From: Truepera sp.
Lineage (GTDB): Bacteria > Deinococcota > Deinococci > Deinococcales > Trueperaceae
NCBI GenBank assembly: GCA_032027045.1
Contig: JAVSMU010000001.1
Location: forward strand, 172,345-236,344
DNA: 64,000 nucleotides
Reading direction: 5' to 3'
The first letter of the stretch is position 1. Every line of letters begins with the position of its first letter. Of the stretch, positions 33,414 through 41,594 are shown piece after piece. Both the position numbers and the translations under genes were made by a program. Under the pieces are notes generated by a model, which was given only the letters and a program-made list of their open reading frames with translations, made no database searches and was not told the origin of the DNA.

Positions 33414-34916
33414 TCATGCCTCACCCCCTTTCGAGGCGCGCTCGAAGCGCTCCCTGAGGGCGGTCTTGAGGATCTTGCCGGCGCCGCTCTTCGGCAGCTC
33501 GTCCGTCAACTCGATGTACTTGGGGACCTTGTAGCGCGCCAGGCGCCCAAGTAGGTGCTCGCGCAACTCCTCCTTGCCGACGTTGCTCCCCGGCCTTACG
33601 ACGACCTCGGCCAGCCCCACCTCGCCCCAGCGCTCGTCGTTCACGCCAAGGACGGCGCACTCGAGCACGGCGGGGTGATCGTAGAGGGCCGCCTCCACCT
33701 CGGCTGGGAACACGTTCTCGCCCCCGGAGATGAACATCTCCTTGCGCCGGCCGACGATGGTGAAGAAGCCGTCCTCGTCCACGCTGGCGAGGTCGCCGGT
33801 CCACAGCCAACCGCCGCGAAGCGCCTGGGCCGTGGCCTCGGGCCTGTCGAAGTAGCCCAGGAAGACGTGGGGGCCGCGCAACGTGAGCTCGCCGACCTCG
33901 CCCGGGCTGCAAACGCTGCCATCCTGACGGCGCACGGCGGCCTCGGCATGGAGGAGGGGCTTGCCCACCGATTCGGGCCTCTCCTCCGCCTGGTCGAGCG
34001 TGATGGCGAAGCAGTTGACCCCCGCCTCGGTGAGGCCGTAGCCCTGCCGGAAGCGCACGCCGCGGGCGGCGAACGCGCGCCGCACGGGCTCGGGGCAGGC
34101 GGCGCCGCCCGAGATGGCCCAGCGCACCCCGGACAGGTCGCGGGTTCGAAAGCTCGGGTCGGCGGCGAGCATGGCGTACATGGTCGGCACGAGGAAGAGG
34201 ACGGTGGCGCCCAGCTCCTCGACGAGCCGCAGGTACTCGGCGGGGTCGAACTTGCCCTGCAAGATGGTGCGCCCGCCCAGGTGGAAGAGGGGCGTGGTGA
34301 AGACGTTGACCGCGGCGTGGTAGCAGGGGGTGGACTGGACGACGGTGTCGTCGTCACGCAGTCCCCAGGAGAACACCGTGTTTACCGCGTTGTAGAAGAC
34401 CTGCCGGTAAGGCAGCATGGCCCCCTTGGGCAACCCGGTCGTGCCGCCCGTGAGGAGGATCATCTGCGCGTCCTCGGGCGTCAGGTCTGCCGTGGGAAGT
34501 GCCGGGGTGGAGGTACCGCGAGCGGCCACCTCGCCCCCCATGGGCGTGAGGTCGAGGAGTGGGGCGCCGTTCGCCGCCTCCCGCGCGGCCGTTTCGTGGT
34601 CATCGTCGTGCAGCACGACGCTCGGGCGCAGGTACTCGCCAAGGGCATGGAGCTCGGGGTTGGCCAGGCGCACGTTCAGTGGCGTGAAGATGAAACCGAG
34701 CTTGGCGGTGGCGAGGATGAGGTCCATGTGTCCGATGTGGTTGTGCGCGGCTATCGCCACGCGGTCGCCCTTGCGCACGCCCAGGCCCGCGAGCAGTAGG
34801 GCTGTGCGGTTGGCGCGCTCGTTCAACTCGGCGTATGTGTACCAGCGGCCTTCCCACCAGAGGGCGTCCTGCTCCGGCGTGAGGTCGGCGCGGCGAGCGG
34901 CGACGTCGAGGATCAT
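33414..34916 (-). CDS. AMP-forming acyl-CoA synthetase (ANL superfamily)
   Basis: 500-aa enzyme that activates a carboxylic acid to its CoA thioester via an acyl-AMP. Motifs in order are P-loop LLTGGTTGLPKGAM, QGYGLTEAG, WLWTGDLASVDEDGFFTIVGRRKEM and the C-terminal catalytic Lys in KSGAGKILKTAL. The ATG at 34916 overlaps the KAS III-like stop (ATGA). Substrate is unknown; medium-chain fatty or aromatic acids are typical for the subfamily. Neighbours suggest it activates what the Liv transporter imports. Confidence 0.92.
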   Translation of the reverse strand: MILDVAARRADLTPEQDALWWEGRWYTYAELNERANRTALLLAGLGVRKGDRVAIAAHNHIGHMDLILATAKLGFIFTPLNVRLANPELHALGEYLRPSVVLHDDDHETAAREAANGAPLLDLTPMGGEVAARGTSTPALPTADLTPEDAQMILLTGGTTGLPKGAMLPYRQVFYNAVNTVFSWGLRDDDTVVQSTPCYHAAVNVFTTPLFHLGGRTILQGKFDPAEYLRLVEELGATVLFLVPTMYAMLAADPSFRTRDLSGVRWAISGGAACPEPVRRAFAARGVRFRQGYGLTEAGVNCFAITLDQAEERPESVGKPLLHAEAAVRRQDGSVCSPGEVGELTLRGPHVFLGYFDRPEATAQALRGGWLWTGDLASVDEDGFFTIVGRRKEMFISGGENVFPAEVEAALYDHPAVLECAVLGVNDERWGEVGLAEVVVRPGSNVGKEELREHLLGRLARYKVPKYIELTDELPKSGAGKILKTALRERFERASKGGEA

Positions 34917-35938
34917 GCGGACGCCTCCTGATCTCCGGCCCAGCGCAGCGCGATGGCGTTCCACACATAGCCCACCCCGGCCGCCACGGCCACGGCGAGG
35001 TCGCCGGCGTGCAGCAGGCCGCGGTCTCTCGCCAGTTCCAGCGAGAGGATCTGATCGACCTGCCCCAGGTGGCCGTACTCGTTCAGGTAGATGCTCTGCT
35101 CGCCCGACAAGCCGAGGCGCCCCAAGAGGTAATCGTGGGCGCTGCGCTTGACGTGCAGCATGGCAAGGTAGTCGAGCTCGGGGAGGCCGGCCCCGCTGCG
35201 CTCGAGCGCCTCCTCGACCACGCGCACGAAGTTCGCGAGGCTGACGGGCTCGAGGCGCTCCTTCATCCCGGGAGGGTCGGTGACGCGCAGGCGGTAGTCG
35301 CCAAGGTTCTCCCTCGTGAGGGGCTCTTTCGTTCCGCCGACGGGCACCAGCACGTCGAGCGAGAAGCTGCCGTCGGTGACGATGCTCGAGCCGAGCAGCC
35401 GGTGCCCGGCGCCGCGCTGGACGACGGCCGCACCGCCGCCCGCGCCCAGGTTGTACATGAAGCGCACGTCGGGGTCTGTGAGGCTGATGAGGTCGGCGTT
35501 ACGGTAGCCGCCGGCGACCAAGACCACGTTCACGTTCTCGTCGGCGGTGAGGAGGTCCTTGGCCTGCTTGAGCGCGAGGACGGTGGTGCCGCACTTCTGT
35601 CCCAGGTCGTAGGCGTAGGCGTTGCGTGCGCCGACGTCGTAGGCGAGCTTGATGCCCGCCGTCCACACCGGGTACTCCTTGTACTCCTCGGTGATCGATA
35701 TGACGACGTCGACCTCGTCGGGCGCCACGCCGGCATCGGCCAGCGCCCTCGCGGCCGCCGTCACGCCCATGGCGACCGGGTGGTCGTCCTCGCCCGGCAG
35801 CACCCGGGCGGTGATGCCCAGCTTGTCCGAGACCACCCACTCCGGGAGGCCCGTTGCCGCGGCCAGGTCGGCGGCGCTCAGTCGGCCCGCCGGCACGTAG
35901 GTGCCGAGGCCCGTGATGCCTGCACCGGCGCCGGTCAC
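34913..35938 (-). CDS. KAS III / HMG-CoA synthase-like thiolase-fold enzyme
   Basis: 341 aa from a GTG that overlaps the tetR stop by 4 nt. The thiolase fold is clear from GITGLGTYVPAGRLS, the nucleophile-like Cys116 in GQKCGTTVLALKQAKDLL, and MYNLGAGGGAAVVQRG. In the C-terminal half His262 (MLHVKRS) and Asn286 (YLNEYGHLGQVDQ) fit the second and third catalytic positions, though the usual HxxN and NxGN contexts are altered. It may condense an acyl-CoA with a second thioester or act in ketone or aromatic acid breakdown. It is not the housekeeping FabH, given its place between a TetR regulator and an acyl-CoA synthetase. Confidence 0.8.
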   Translation of the reverse strand: MTGAGAGITGLGTYVPAGRLSAADLAAATGLPEWVVSDKLGITARVLPGEDDHPVAMGVTAAARALADAGVAPDEVDVVISITEEYKEYPVWTAGIKLAYDVGARNAYAYDLGQKCGTTVLALKQAKDLLTADENVNVVLVAGGYRNADLISLTDPDVRFMYNLGAGGGAAVVQRGAGHRLLGSSIVTDGSFSLDVLVPVGGTKEPLTRENLGDYRLRVTDPPGMKERLEPVSLANFVRVVEEALERSGAGLPELDYLAMLHVKRSAHDYLLGRLGLSGEQSIYLNEYGHLGQVDQILSLELARDRGLLHAGDLAVAVAAGVGYVWNAIALRWAGDQEASA

Positions 35939-36552
35939 GCCGCGTCCCCCCTCGCAGCCTTCTCGGGGGCGAGCCCCCTGGCCAGCATGTCGAAGGTCGC
36001 GTCGAGGACGGCCTGTGGCGGGACCTCGTGGCGCCAGATGGCGTACCTGAGCCCGAGGAAGTGAGCCGTGCCCATGAGCGACCACGCCTGCGCGCTGGCG
36101 TCACCGGGCCTTATCTCGCCCTTGGCCTGGGCCCGTTCGAGGTTCACCACGTAGGCGTCGGCGAGGGCCTGGTAGTACTCGCGGTAGATGGACTCGTCGA
36201 CGAACTGTGACTCCATAACGACCTTGTAGAGGTTCTGGTGCTCGAGCGAGAAGCGGATGAACGCCTCTAGGCCCACGCGTTCGACCTCCAGCCTGCCCTC
36301 GACGCCCGCGGTGGCCTCGCTGAGCGCGCGCCGCAGTTGCCGGCCCATGTGCTGGACGAGTTCGCGGAGCACGTCGGCCTTACCGGGGAAGTAGAGGTAG
36401 AAGGTCCCCTGGGCCACGCCGGCACGCCGAGTGATGCTCGATACGGACGTCGCCACGTAGCCGTTCTCGCCGAACTCGATCTCGGCGGCGTCCAACAGCT
36501 TGCGTCTCGTGGCCTCGCCGCGCGCGGTGCTGGGTCGTGGGAGTGGGCTCAA
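35935..36552 (-). CDS. TetR-family regulator (FadR/PaaR-like)
   Basis: 205 aa. The N-terminal helix-turn-helix reads RRKLLDAAEIEFGENGYVATSVSSITRRAGVAQGTFYLYFPGKADVL, followed by a helical ligand domain (FIRFSLEHQNLYKVVMESQFVD). I chose the TTG at 36552 because AGGAAGG lies 6 nt upstream and the residues before it are not TetR-like. As first gene of the KAS III-synthetase-Liv unit it is probably an acyl-CoA-responsive autorepressor acting at the palindrome 56-78 nt upstream. Confidence 0.85.
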   Translation of the reverse strand: MSPLPRPSTARGEATRRKLLDAAEIEFGENGYVATSVSSITRRAGVAQGTFYLYFPGKADVLRELVQHMGRQLRRALSEATAGVEGRLEVERVGLEAFIRFSLEHQNLYKVVMESQFVDESIYREYYQALADAYVVNLERAQAKGEIRPGDASAQAWSLMGTAHFLGLRYAIWRHEVPPQAVLDATFDMLARGLAPEKAARGDAA

Positions 36553-36607
36553 CTTCGGCCTTCCTGGTATCGCTCGGCGCAACCACCTGTGGGCGGGCGC
36601 CGAGAAC

Positions 36608-36630
36608 CTGACTGCTGATTCAGTTGTCAG
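36608..36630. promoter_or_regulatory. 23-bp palindromic operator upstream of tetR
   Basis: Half-sites CTGACTGCTGA and its mirror TCAGTTGTCAG pair at 9 of 11 positions around a central T at 36619. The arms CTGAC/GTCAG and CTGA/TCAG are perfect. On the minus strand the site includes ACAACTGAATCAG. Size and symmetry are those of TetR-family operators, and its place just upstream of the TTG start fits autoregulation. Confidence 0.65.
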
Positions 36631-36675
36631 TAGTAGAACCCACGCGGGCGGGGGTGTCAAGGCCGGCAAACGAAA

Positions 36676-36709
36676 GGCGAGGGCGACGCTTACAAGCGTC
36701 GCCCTCGCC
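36676..36709 (-). terminator. Strong hairpin terminator after the SDR gene
   Basis: A perfect 14-bp stem (36676-36689 with 36696-36709) and 6-nt loop lies 18 nt beyond the stop of the leftward SDR gene. On the minus strand it is followed by CTTTCGTTT. It separates that gene from the tetR unit. Confidence 0.75.
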
Positions 36710-36727
36710 CAAGTTCCCTATTCGGTA

Positions 36728-38416
36728 CTACCTTCCGTCTGTGGTTGCAGGCACCCGTTCCTCATCCAAGCGGGCTGGCATGCGGTATTCTTCGTCCCCC
36801 GCGTAAATCAGTTCACGCGCGTCATCGGCTGCGGTGCTCAAGAAGGTTCTATCGGTCAGTTCCTTCAGGGAGGCCACGTTGCTGTAGCGCGGGTCGCGGT
36901 AATCGGTGACCTTACCGGCCTTCAGGGCGTCGAGGACCTGGTTGATGCCTGCCTCCAGCGTCCAATCCGGTTTGAAGCCGAGCTCCTCGCGGATCTTGTA
37001 GAAGGAGACGCGGTAGTTTCTGCGGTCACCGTCAATGCCGGAGTCGAGGTAAGTGGCCGTCGGAACCAAGCGGTTCACCAACCTGCCCACGTCCCCGAGA
37101 GTCGCGTTCTGCTCTTCCGATCCCACGTTGAACGTCTGCCCTGCAACGAGGGGCACAGGCGCATTGACCACCTTCTCTATCGCCTTCGCAGCGTCTTCAA
37201 CGTGGACGAATGGCCGCCACTGGTTCCCACCGAACACGGTAATTACCCCGTCGAAGTAGGCCTTGGCGGTAAGCAGGTTCACAACCAAATCGAAACGCGT
37301 CCGGCCCGAGAAGCCGTAGATGGTGCCGAACCGTAAAATGGTCACGGCGAACTCGGGAGTCATCAGGCGTTGAAGAGCGCGCTCCGATCCGATCTTGCTT
37401 CGTGCGTAGAGGGACACCGGGTGGAGGCCCGACTCCTCGTCCAGGATCTCGTCGCTGGCGCCGTACACGGAACACGTGCTTGCGAAGACGAAGCGCTTGA
37501 TGCCGCTCGCCTTGGCGATCTCAGCGATGACCCGCGTGTAGGTGAGGTTGACCTCGACCGTCAGGGACTCGTTCCAGGCGCAAGCCGGATCGCCGACCAA
37601 GCCGCCGAGGTGGACGATCGTGTCGACACCTTGCATTGCGGTCACCAACTGATCGAGCTGACGGTAATCGGCCTTGATGATCTCGAGTTTCGGGTGGTTC
37701 AAGTAAGGGGCTATGGTCTCTTTCCCGTACATGAGGACGTCGAGGACCTTGACCTTGTCATGGGTGTCGAACAGGCGCGGCAGGAGTGCCGAACCTATAT
37801 AGCCCGCACCACCGATGACTAGGACCGTGCCGGTTGTGCTGTCGTCACCACCTGCAGCAAGGAGCTTCTCGGCTGCCCGCCGCCTGACGGCCAGGTCGTA
37901 GCGGTACTCAGCCCCCTTGATATCCAGCCGGTACGCCCACGACCACCACCGAGCTGCCGGCAGAATGATCAACGTGAGAAGCCCGGCCGCGAGCACGCTG
38001 CTTATAGACAAGGCATGGACACCTAACGTAAGGAACAGGATGACGCCTGCAGCAACGACGCCGATCAAGGTGCTCAGTCCTAGCCACAACAATTTCTCGG
38101 CAAGTGCGAACGTACGCTGATGGCCATAGACGCCCATCAATGTGTTGGCCGCGAGTACGAATAAAAGGAGGGTACCGGCAAGCAGCGGACCCGAGTTCGT
38201 AAGAGACTCGATGCCGACGACTATCCAAGAGTTCCGGGGGACCGCCGTGAAGAACGCAAGAAGAATCTGAGACACGACCACGGCCGTGACGATCAAGCCG
38301 GCATCCCCGACGATGCGGCTCAGCACGCCTACCGGTGCGAGTCGCGGGTCATACCTATCGCCACGGCGCCGAAGCGGTGGATCGTTGTTTACTGCCTTTG
38401 TGATTGCTGCTCTCAT
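36728..38416 (-). CDS. NAD-dependent sugar epimerase/dehydratase with N-terminal four-helix membrane domain
   Basis: 562 aa. Residues about 35-165 hold four hydrophobic segments that resemble the membrane domain of CapD/polyprenyl-phosphotransferase (WbaP-like) proteins. Residues about 196-510 are an extended SDR: NAD motif GGAGYIGSAL, ASTCSVYG with the active Ser, YARSK with the Tyr/Lys pair, and RFGTIYGFSGR. The likely role is NDP-sugar epimerisation or dehydration for surface polysaccharide at the membrane. It stands alone between a strong terminator and a 277-bp gap. Base composition is visibly less GC-rich than its neighbours, suggesting transfer. Confidence 0.82.
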   Translation of the reverse strand: MRAAITKAVNNDPPLRRRGDRYDPRLAPVGVLSRIVGDAGLIVTAVVVSQILLAFFTAVPRNSWIVVGIESLTNSGPLLAGTLLLFVLAANTLMGVYGHQRTFALAEKLLWLGLSTLIGVVAAGVILFLTLGVHALSISSVLAAGLLTLIILPAARWWSWAYRLDIKGAEYRYDLAVRRRAAEKLLAAGGDDSTTGTVLVIGGAGYIGSALLPRLFDTHDKVKVLDVLMYGKETIAPYLNHPKLEIIKADYRQLDQLVTAMQGVDTIVHLGGLVGDPACAWNESLTVEVNLTYTRVIAEIAKASGIKRFVFASTCSVYGASDEILDEESGLHPVSLYARSKIGSERALQRLMTPEFAVTILRFGTIYGFSGRTRFDLVVNLLTAKAYFDGVITVFGGNQWRPFVHVEDAAKAIEKVVNAPVPLVAGQTFNVGSEEQNATLGDVGRLVNRLVPTATYLDSGIDGDRRNYRVSFYKIREELGFKPDWTLEAGINQVLDALKAGKVTDYRDPRYSNVASLKELTDRTFLSTAADDARELIYAGDEEYRMPARLDEERVPATTDGR

Positions 38417-38693
38417 TAATGCGGCTTCTCCAGGGGAGCCGGGACCTTCTTGAGTAAAGTATTACCCCTTGTGGTGACAAACCCTGTTCCGGTCGTCACG
38501 GCTAGGGCTCGGGCCGAATGGCATACCTCCGTCGGCGGGAGATCAGCACGGGGCAGTTTAGTAACTGGGTTCTGACAGAAATCTCACAAGAGTCTCACAA
38601 CCGCCCATTCTTGGCGTCTATTCGAACCTGTCCAAGATCCGGCGCGCCCCAAGGCCGCGTTTGGGAGGTCGAAGTTCACGTGCGTCCTCCTGC
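38417..38693. other. AT-richer gap upstream of the SDR gene
   Basis: 277 bp between two leftward genes. It contains the likely SDR promoter (minus-strand TTTGTCACC... and TAATACTTTA near 38455-38485) and no convincing coding. No terminator-like hairpin was seen for the upstream YhaN-like gene. Confidence 0.3.
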
Positions 38694-41591
38694 TTAAGCG
38701 GCCGGCGGAAACCTCACATGCTTGGCCTCGGCCGCTTTCTCCATGACGAGCAGCGCGAGGTGCGGGTGGCAGGTGAGGAAGAGGAGCTGTTGCCTCTCCG
38801 CCACCTGCACCAGCACCCGTACGATCCGCTCGGCGCGCTCTGGGTCGGCGTTCACGAGCACGTCGTCGAGCACCAGCGGCAGCGCCACGTTCGCCTCTGA
38901 GAACGACTCGATGAGCCCGAGCCGCACCGCGAGGTAGAGCTGCTCGTGCGTGCCGCGGCTCAGTTCCTGCGTCGCCTTCACCTCGTCGCGCTGGCTGAAG
39001 ACCCTGAGACCCTCGTCCTCGCTGAAGTGCACGCGCACGTACGCGCCGTTAGTCACGGTCGCCATGTGGTCGCCGGCGCGGCGCAGGACGTCTGGCACCT
39101 TGTCGCGTTCGTACTCCCGCAGGGTGTCGTCTATCAGGGTCTTGGCGAGGCGGGCCACCAGCCAGCGCCGGACCTGGGCGTGCGCCTCCGTGGCCACGCG
39201 GTCGGCTGCCTCGAGGTTGGTGGCTAGGGCGTTTGAGGCTGCGAGCTGCGTTAACGCCTGCTGGAGTTGTCCCGTTTGCTCTTGGTGTCCCTTCGCGGCG
39301 TCCGCGTAACGCCGCTCCTGCTCGGTCGCCTCGGTAAGTTGCGAGTTCCAAAGCACCGGAGTGCCCTGTGCCAACTGGGCGGCCGCTCGAGCGGCCTCGG
39401 CCCCGAAGCGCGTCCTCAACTCCAGATCGGCGGCGGCTACTTGCGCCTCCAGGCGGGCGCGCTCCGTGGCCAACCCGGCCTGCTTCCCTGCGCTTGCCCT
39501 AAGCCTGTCGGCCCAGTCGCGTACCGTGTCGGCCACGTCGTCACCGGTCGGGTCAAGCCGGAGCTCCGCCGCCACTGCGCTCACGCGCGCGCGGAAGTCA
39601 TCGGCCCTGTCCATCGCCGGGCGCAACTTGGCGGTCACGTCGTCGAAGGCGGCCTGGACGCCCTTGAGCCGCTCGACTTCGTTGACGAGATCCACGAGGG
39701 CGGCCGGGGTGGTGCCCCGGTCCACGCCCACCGACTCGCACCAGGCTTGCCACTCGCTCAGCGCGCGGTTCCGGGCTTCTTCCTCTTGCTCGGCCCGCCG
39801 TTCGTGGTCCTCGAGTGCCCGCCGCGACCTGTCGACCTCGCGCTCGGCGGCCTCGAAGCCTTCGAGCGCTCCGATGGCCGCGTCGAGCGCCGCTACTTGG
39901 GCCGTGGCCCGGCGCTCTGCCGAACGCACCTCCGCGTTGCCGGCTTCCATACACCCCGTTTCGGAAAGCCCCAGCGCGGCCCTCGCGTCCCCGATGGCGG
40001 CCTCGAGCCCCAACCCTTCTGCTCGTAGGCCGTTCAGACGCGCCTCGAGCTCAGCTGCCGGCCGCACTCCCTCGGTCGCGGCGTGGCGCTGCCAGGGCCA
40101 CAGAAGCGCAGCGGCAGCGGCTCCGAGCGCGACTGCCACCAGCGCCAGCGTTCGATCGTCCGGCCAGGCCAGCCACGCCACGCCTCCCGTGCCGACGAGG
40201 ACGATGCCCCAGCCCAGCCAGCGGCGCCAGCGCCCCGCCTGTTGGGCGTTGGCGGCTGCTTGCAACTGTTCCAGGGTCCCGGCGCGCCGGTTGTTCACCA
40301 GGGCGAGGTCTGCCGTCAGGTCCTCGAGCTTGGTGAGAAGGTCGAGGCGGGCCACCACCTCGCTGCGTTGGTCGGCCAGTCTGGGGCCGACGGCGCCTTC
40401 GCCCTCGAGTGCTCCCGGGGCGAGCTGCCTGGCGGTGTCGGCGAGCTTCCGGTCGAGCTCGAGGCGCCTCTCCTCGGCCCTGTCGATAGCGGCCGCTACC
40501 GCTTGCCTCGCGCCCTCGCGGGCGCCCTGCAGCCGCGCTCGGGCCTCGTCGGCCTCCCTGAGCGCCGCCGCCATGGCCGCGGCGCGGGCGCGCCACTCCG
40601 CCCCGCCGTCGAACCCGGTCAACCGTCCCGCTGTCCACCCGGGCCCAAGGTTACGCAGACCGGCCCTGAGGGTCTCGACGTGCTTGCTCAACTCCGAGAG
40701 GCGGCTGCTCACCTCCCCCTGCGTCTGCTCGTGGGCTCCGAGGTCGGCCTCGAGGCCGGAAATGCGCCCGGCCAACCTGAGCCAGGCAGCCGGCGCCGGG
40801 CCCCCGTCCTCGGCAACCTCGAGCCGTGCCTCTTCGGCCGCCACTTCCTTCAGGCCGGCGGTAGCGGCCGCCCGGGCCTGCCAGGCAGGCCAGACGCGCA
40901 GGACGTTCTCGAGCCAGGCGCGGCGCTCGGCCGCCGCCTGCTGGAAGCGTGAACTCTCGTCCGCGCTCTGCGCCGCTCGTTCGCGCTCGCTCTGTAGCTC
41001 GGCGAAGCTTCGGGCCTCCGAGCGCGCCTTCCTCACCACCTCGTTCAGCTCGTTCAGTTCGGCGGCCAGCCCGGCGAGGATGGTCGACTGGCTGCGCGGC
41101 TTCAGAAGGGCGGACGCGCGCGCCTCCAGCTCCCTCGACGCTGACCCGGCATTCCTGCCGGCGCCGGCCACGGCGGCGGAGTAAAGGCGCTCCTTGACTG
41201 CCGCTTCGTCCAGCGCGTTCAGGGCCTGCAGCTCGGCCTGGCCGAACGCGAACACGTTGCGGTAGACGCCGGCGTCTAAGTTCCCTGTCAGGTCGGCGAG
41301 GAGGGCTAGGTCCAGTGTTTCGCCGGTGAGGCGCTCGGTGAGCCGATGGGTCGAGCGACCGCCGGAGCGCTCCAGCCGGTACTCCTTCCCTTCAGCGCTC
41401 AGGTCGAGGCTGCCGTCCACTTGTGTTTGGCTGGGGGTCGAGGTGGGGAAGAGTAGGGCCTGAATGAAGGCGAGCAGGCTGCTTTTTCCTGCCTCGTTCG
41501 GCCCCTCCACGACCACGAGTGGGGCGTCCAGGTCGAGTTCGAGAGGGCTCATGCCCCTGAACCTGTGAACGGCAAGCCCGCGCAGCCGCAT
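38694..41591 (-). CDS. YhaN/SbcC-like coiled-coil AAA ATPase
   Basis: 965 aa SMC/Rad50-like protein. The N-terminal half-ATPase has Walker A EGPNEAGKSS at about residues 34-43 and Q-loop FGQAELQAL. A long Ala/Glu/Arg-rich coiled coil fills about 160-830, interrupted by two hydrophobic stretches at about 470-500 (WLGWGIVLVGTGGVAWLAW and LALVAVALGAAAAALLWPW). The C-terminal half-ATPase has signature LSRGTHEQLYLAVRLGL and Walker B LPLVLDDVLVNADPERA. The membrane-like pair is characteristic of the YhaN family. It probably pairs with the phosphoesterase encoded just upstream in DNA end processing. Confidence 0.9.
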   Translation of the reverse strand: MRLRGLAVHRFRGMSPLELDLDAPLVVVEGPNEAGKSSLLAFIQALLFPTSTPSQTQVDGSLDLSAEGKEYRLERSGGRSTHRLTERLTGETLDLALLADLTGNLDAGVYRNVFAFGQAELQALNALDEAAVKERLYSAAVAGAGRNAGSASRELEARASALLKPRSQSTILAGLAAELNELNEVVRKARSEARSFAELQSERERAAQSADESSRFQQAAAERRAWLENVLRVWPAWQARAAATAGLKEVAAEEARLEVAEDGGPAPAAWLRLAGRISGLEADLGAHEQTQGEVSSRLSELSKHVETLRAGLRNLGPGWTAGRLTGFDGGAEWRARAAAMAAALREADEARARLQGAREGARQAVAAAIDRAEERRLELDRKLADTARQLAPGALEGEGAVGPRLADQRSEVVARLDLLTKLEDLTADLALVNNRRAGTLEQLQAAANAQQAGRWRRWLGWGIVLVGTGGVAWLAWPDDRTLALVAVALGAAAAALLWPWQRHAATEGVRPAAELEARLNGLRAEGLGLEAAIGDARAALGLSETGCMEAGNAEVRSAERRATAQVAALDAAIGALEGFEAAEREVDRSRRALEDHERRAEQEEEARNRALSEWQAWCESVGVDRGTTPAALVDLVNEVERLKGVQAAFDDVTAKLRPAMDRADDFRARVSAVAAELRLDPTGDDVADTVRDWADRLRASAGKQAGLATERARLEAQVAAADLELRTRFGAEAARAAAQLAQGTPVLWNSQLTEATEQERRYADAAKGHQEQTGQLQQALTQLAASNALATNLEAADRVATEAHAQVRRWLVARLAKTLIDDTLREYERDKVPDVLRRAGDHMATVTNGAYVRVHFSEDEGLRVFSQRDEVKATQELSRGTHEQLYLAVRLGLIESFSEANVALPLVLDDVLVNADPERAERIVRVLVQVAERQQLLFLTCHPHLALLVMEKAAEAKHVRFPPAA

Positions 41592-41594
41592 CCC

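Noticed and set aside
39361-41184. 607-codon plus-strand frame opposite the YhaN-like gene
   Set aside because: Ala/Ser/Arg-rich with no domain; the minus-strand gene has full ATPase motifs.
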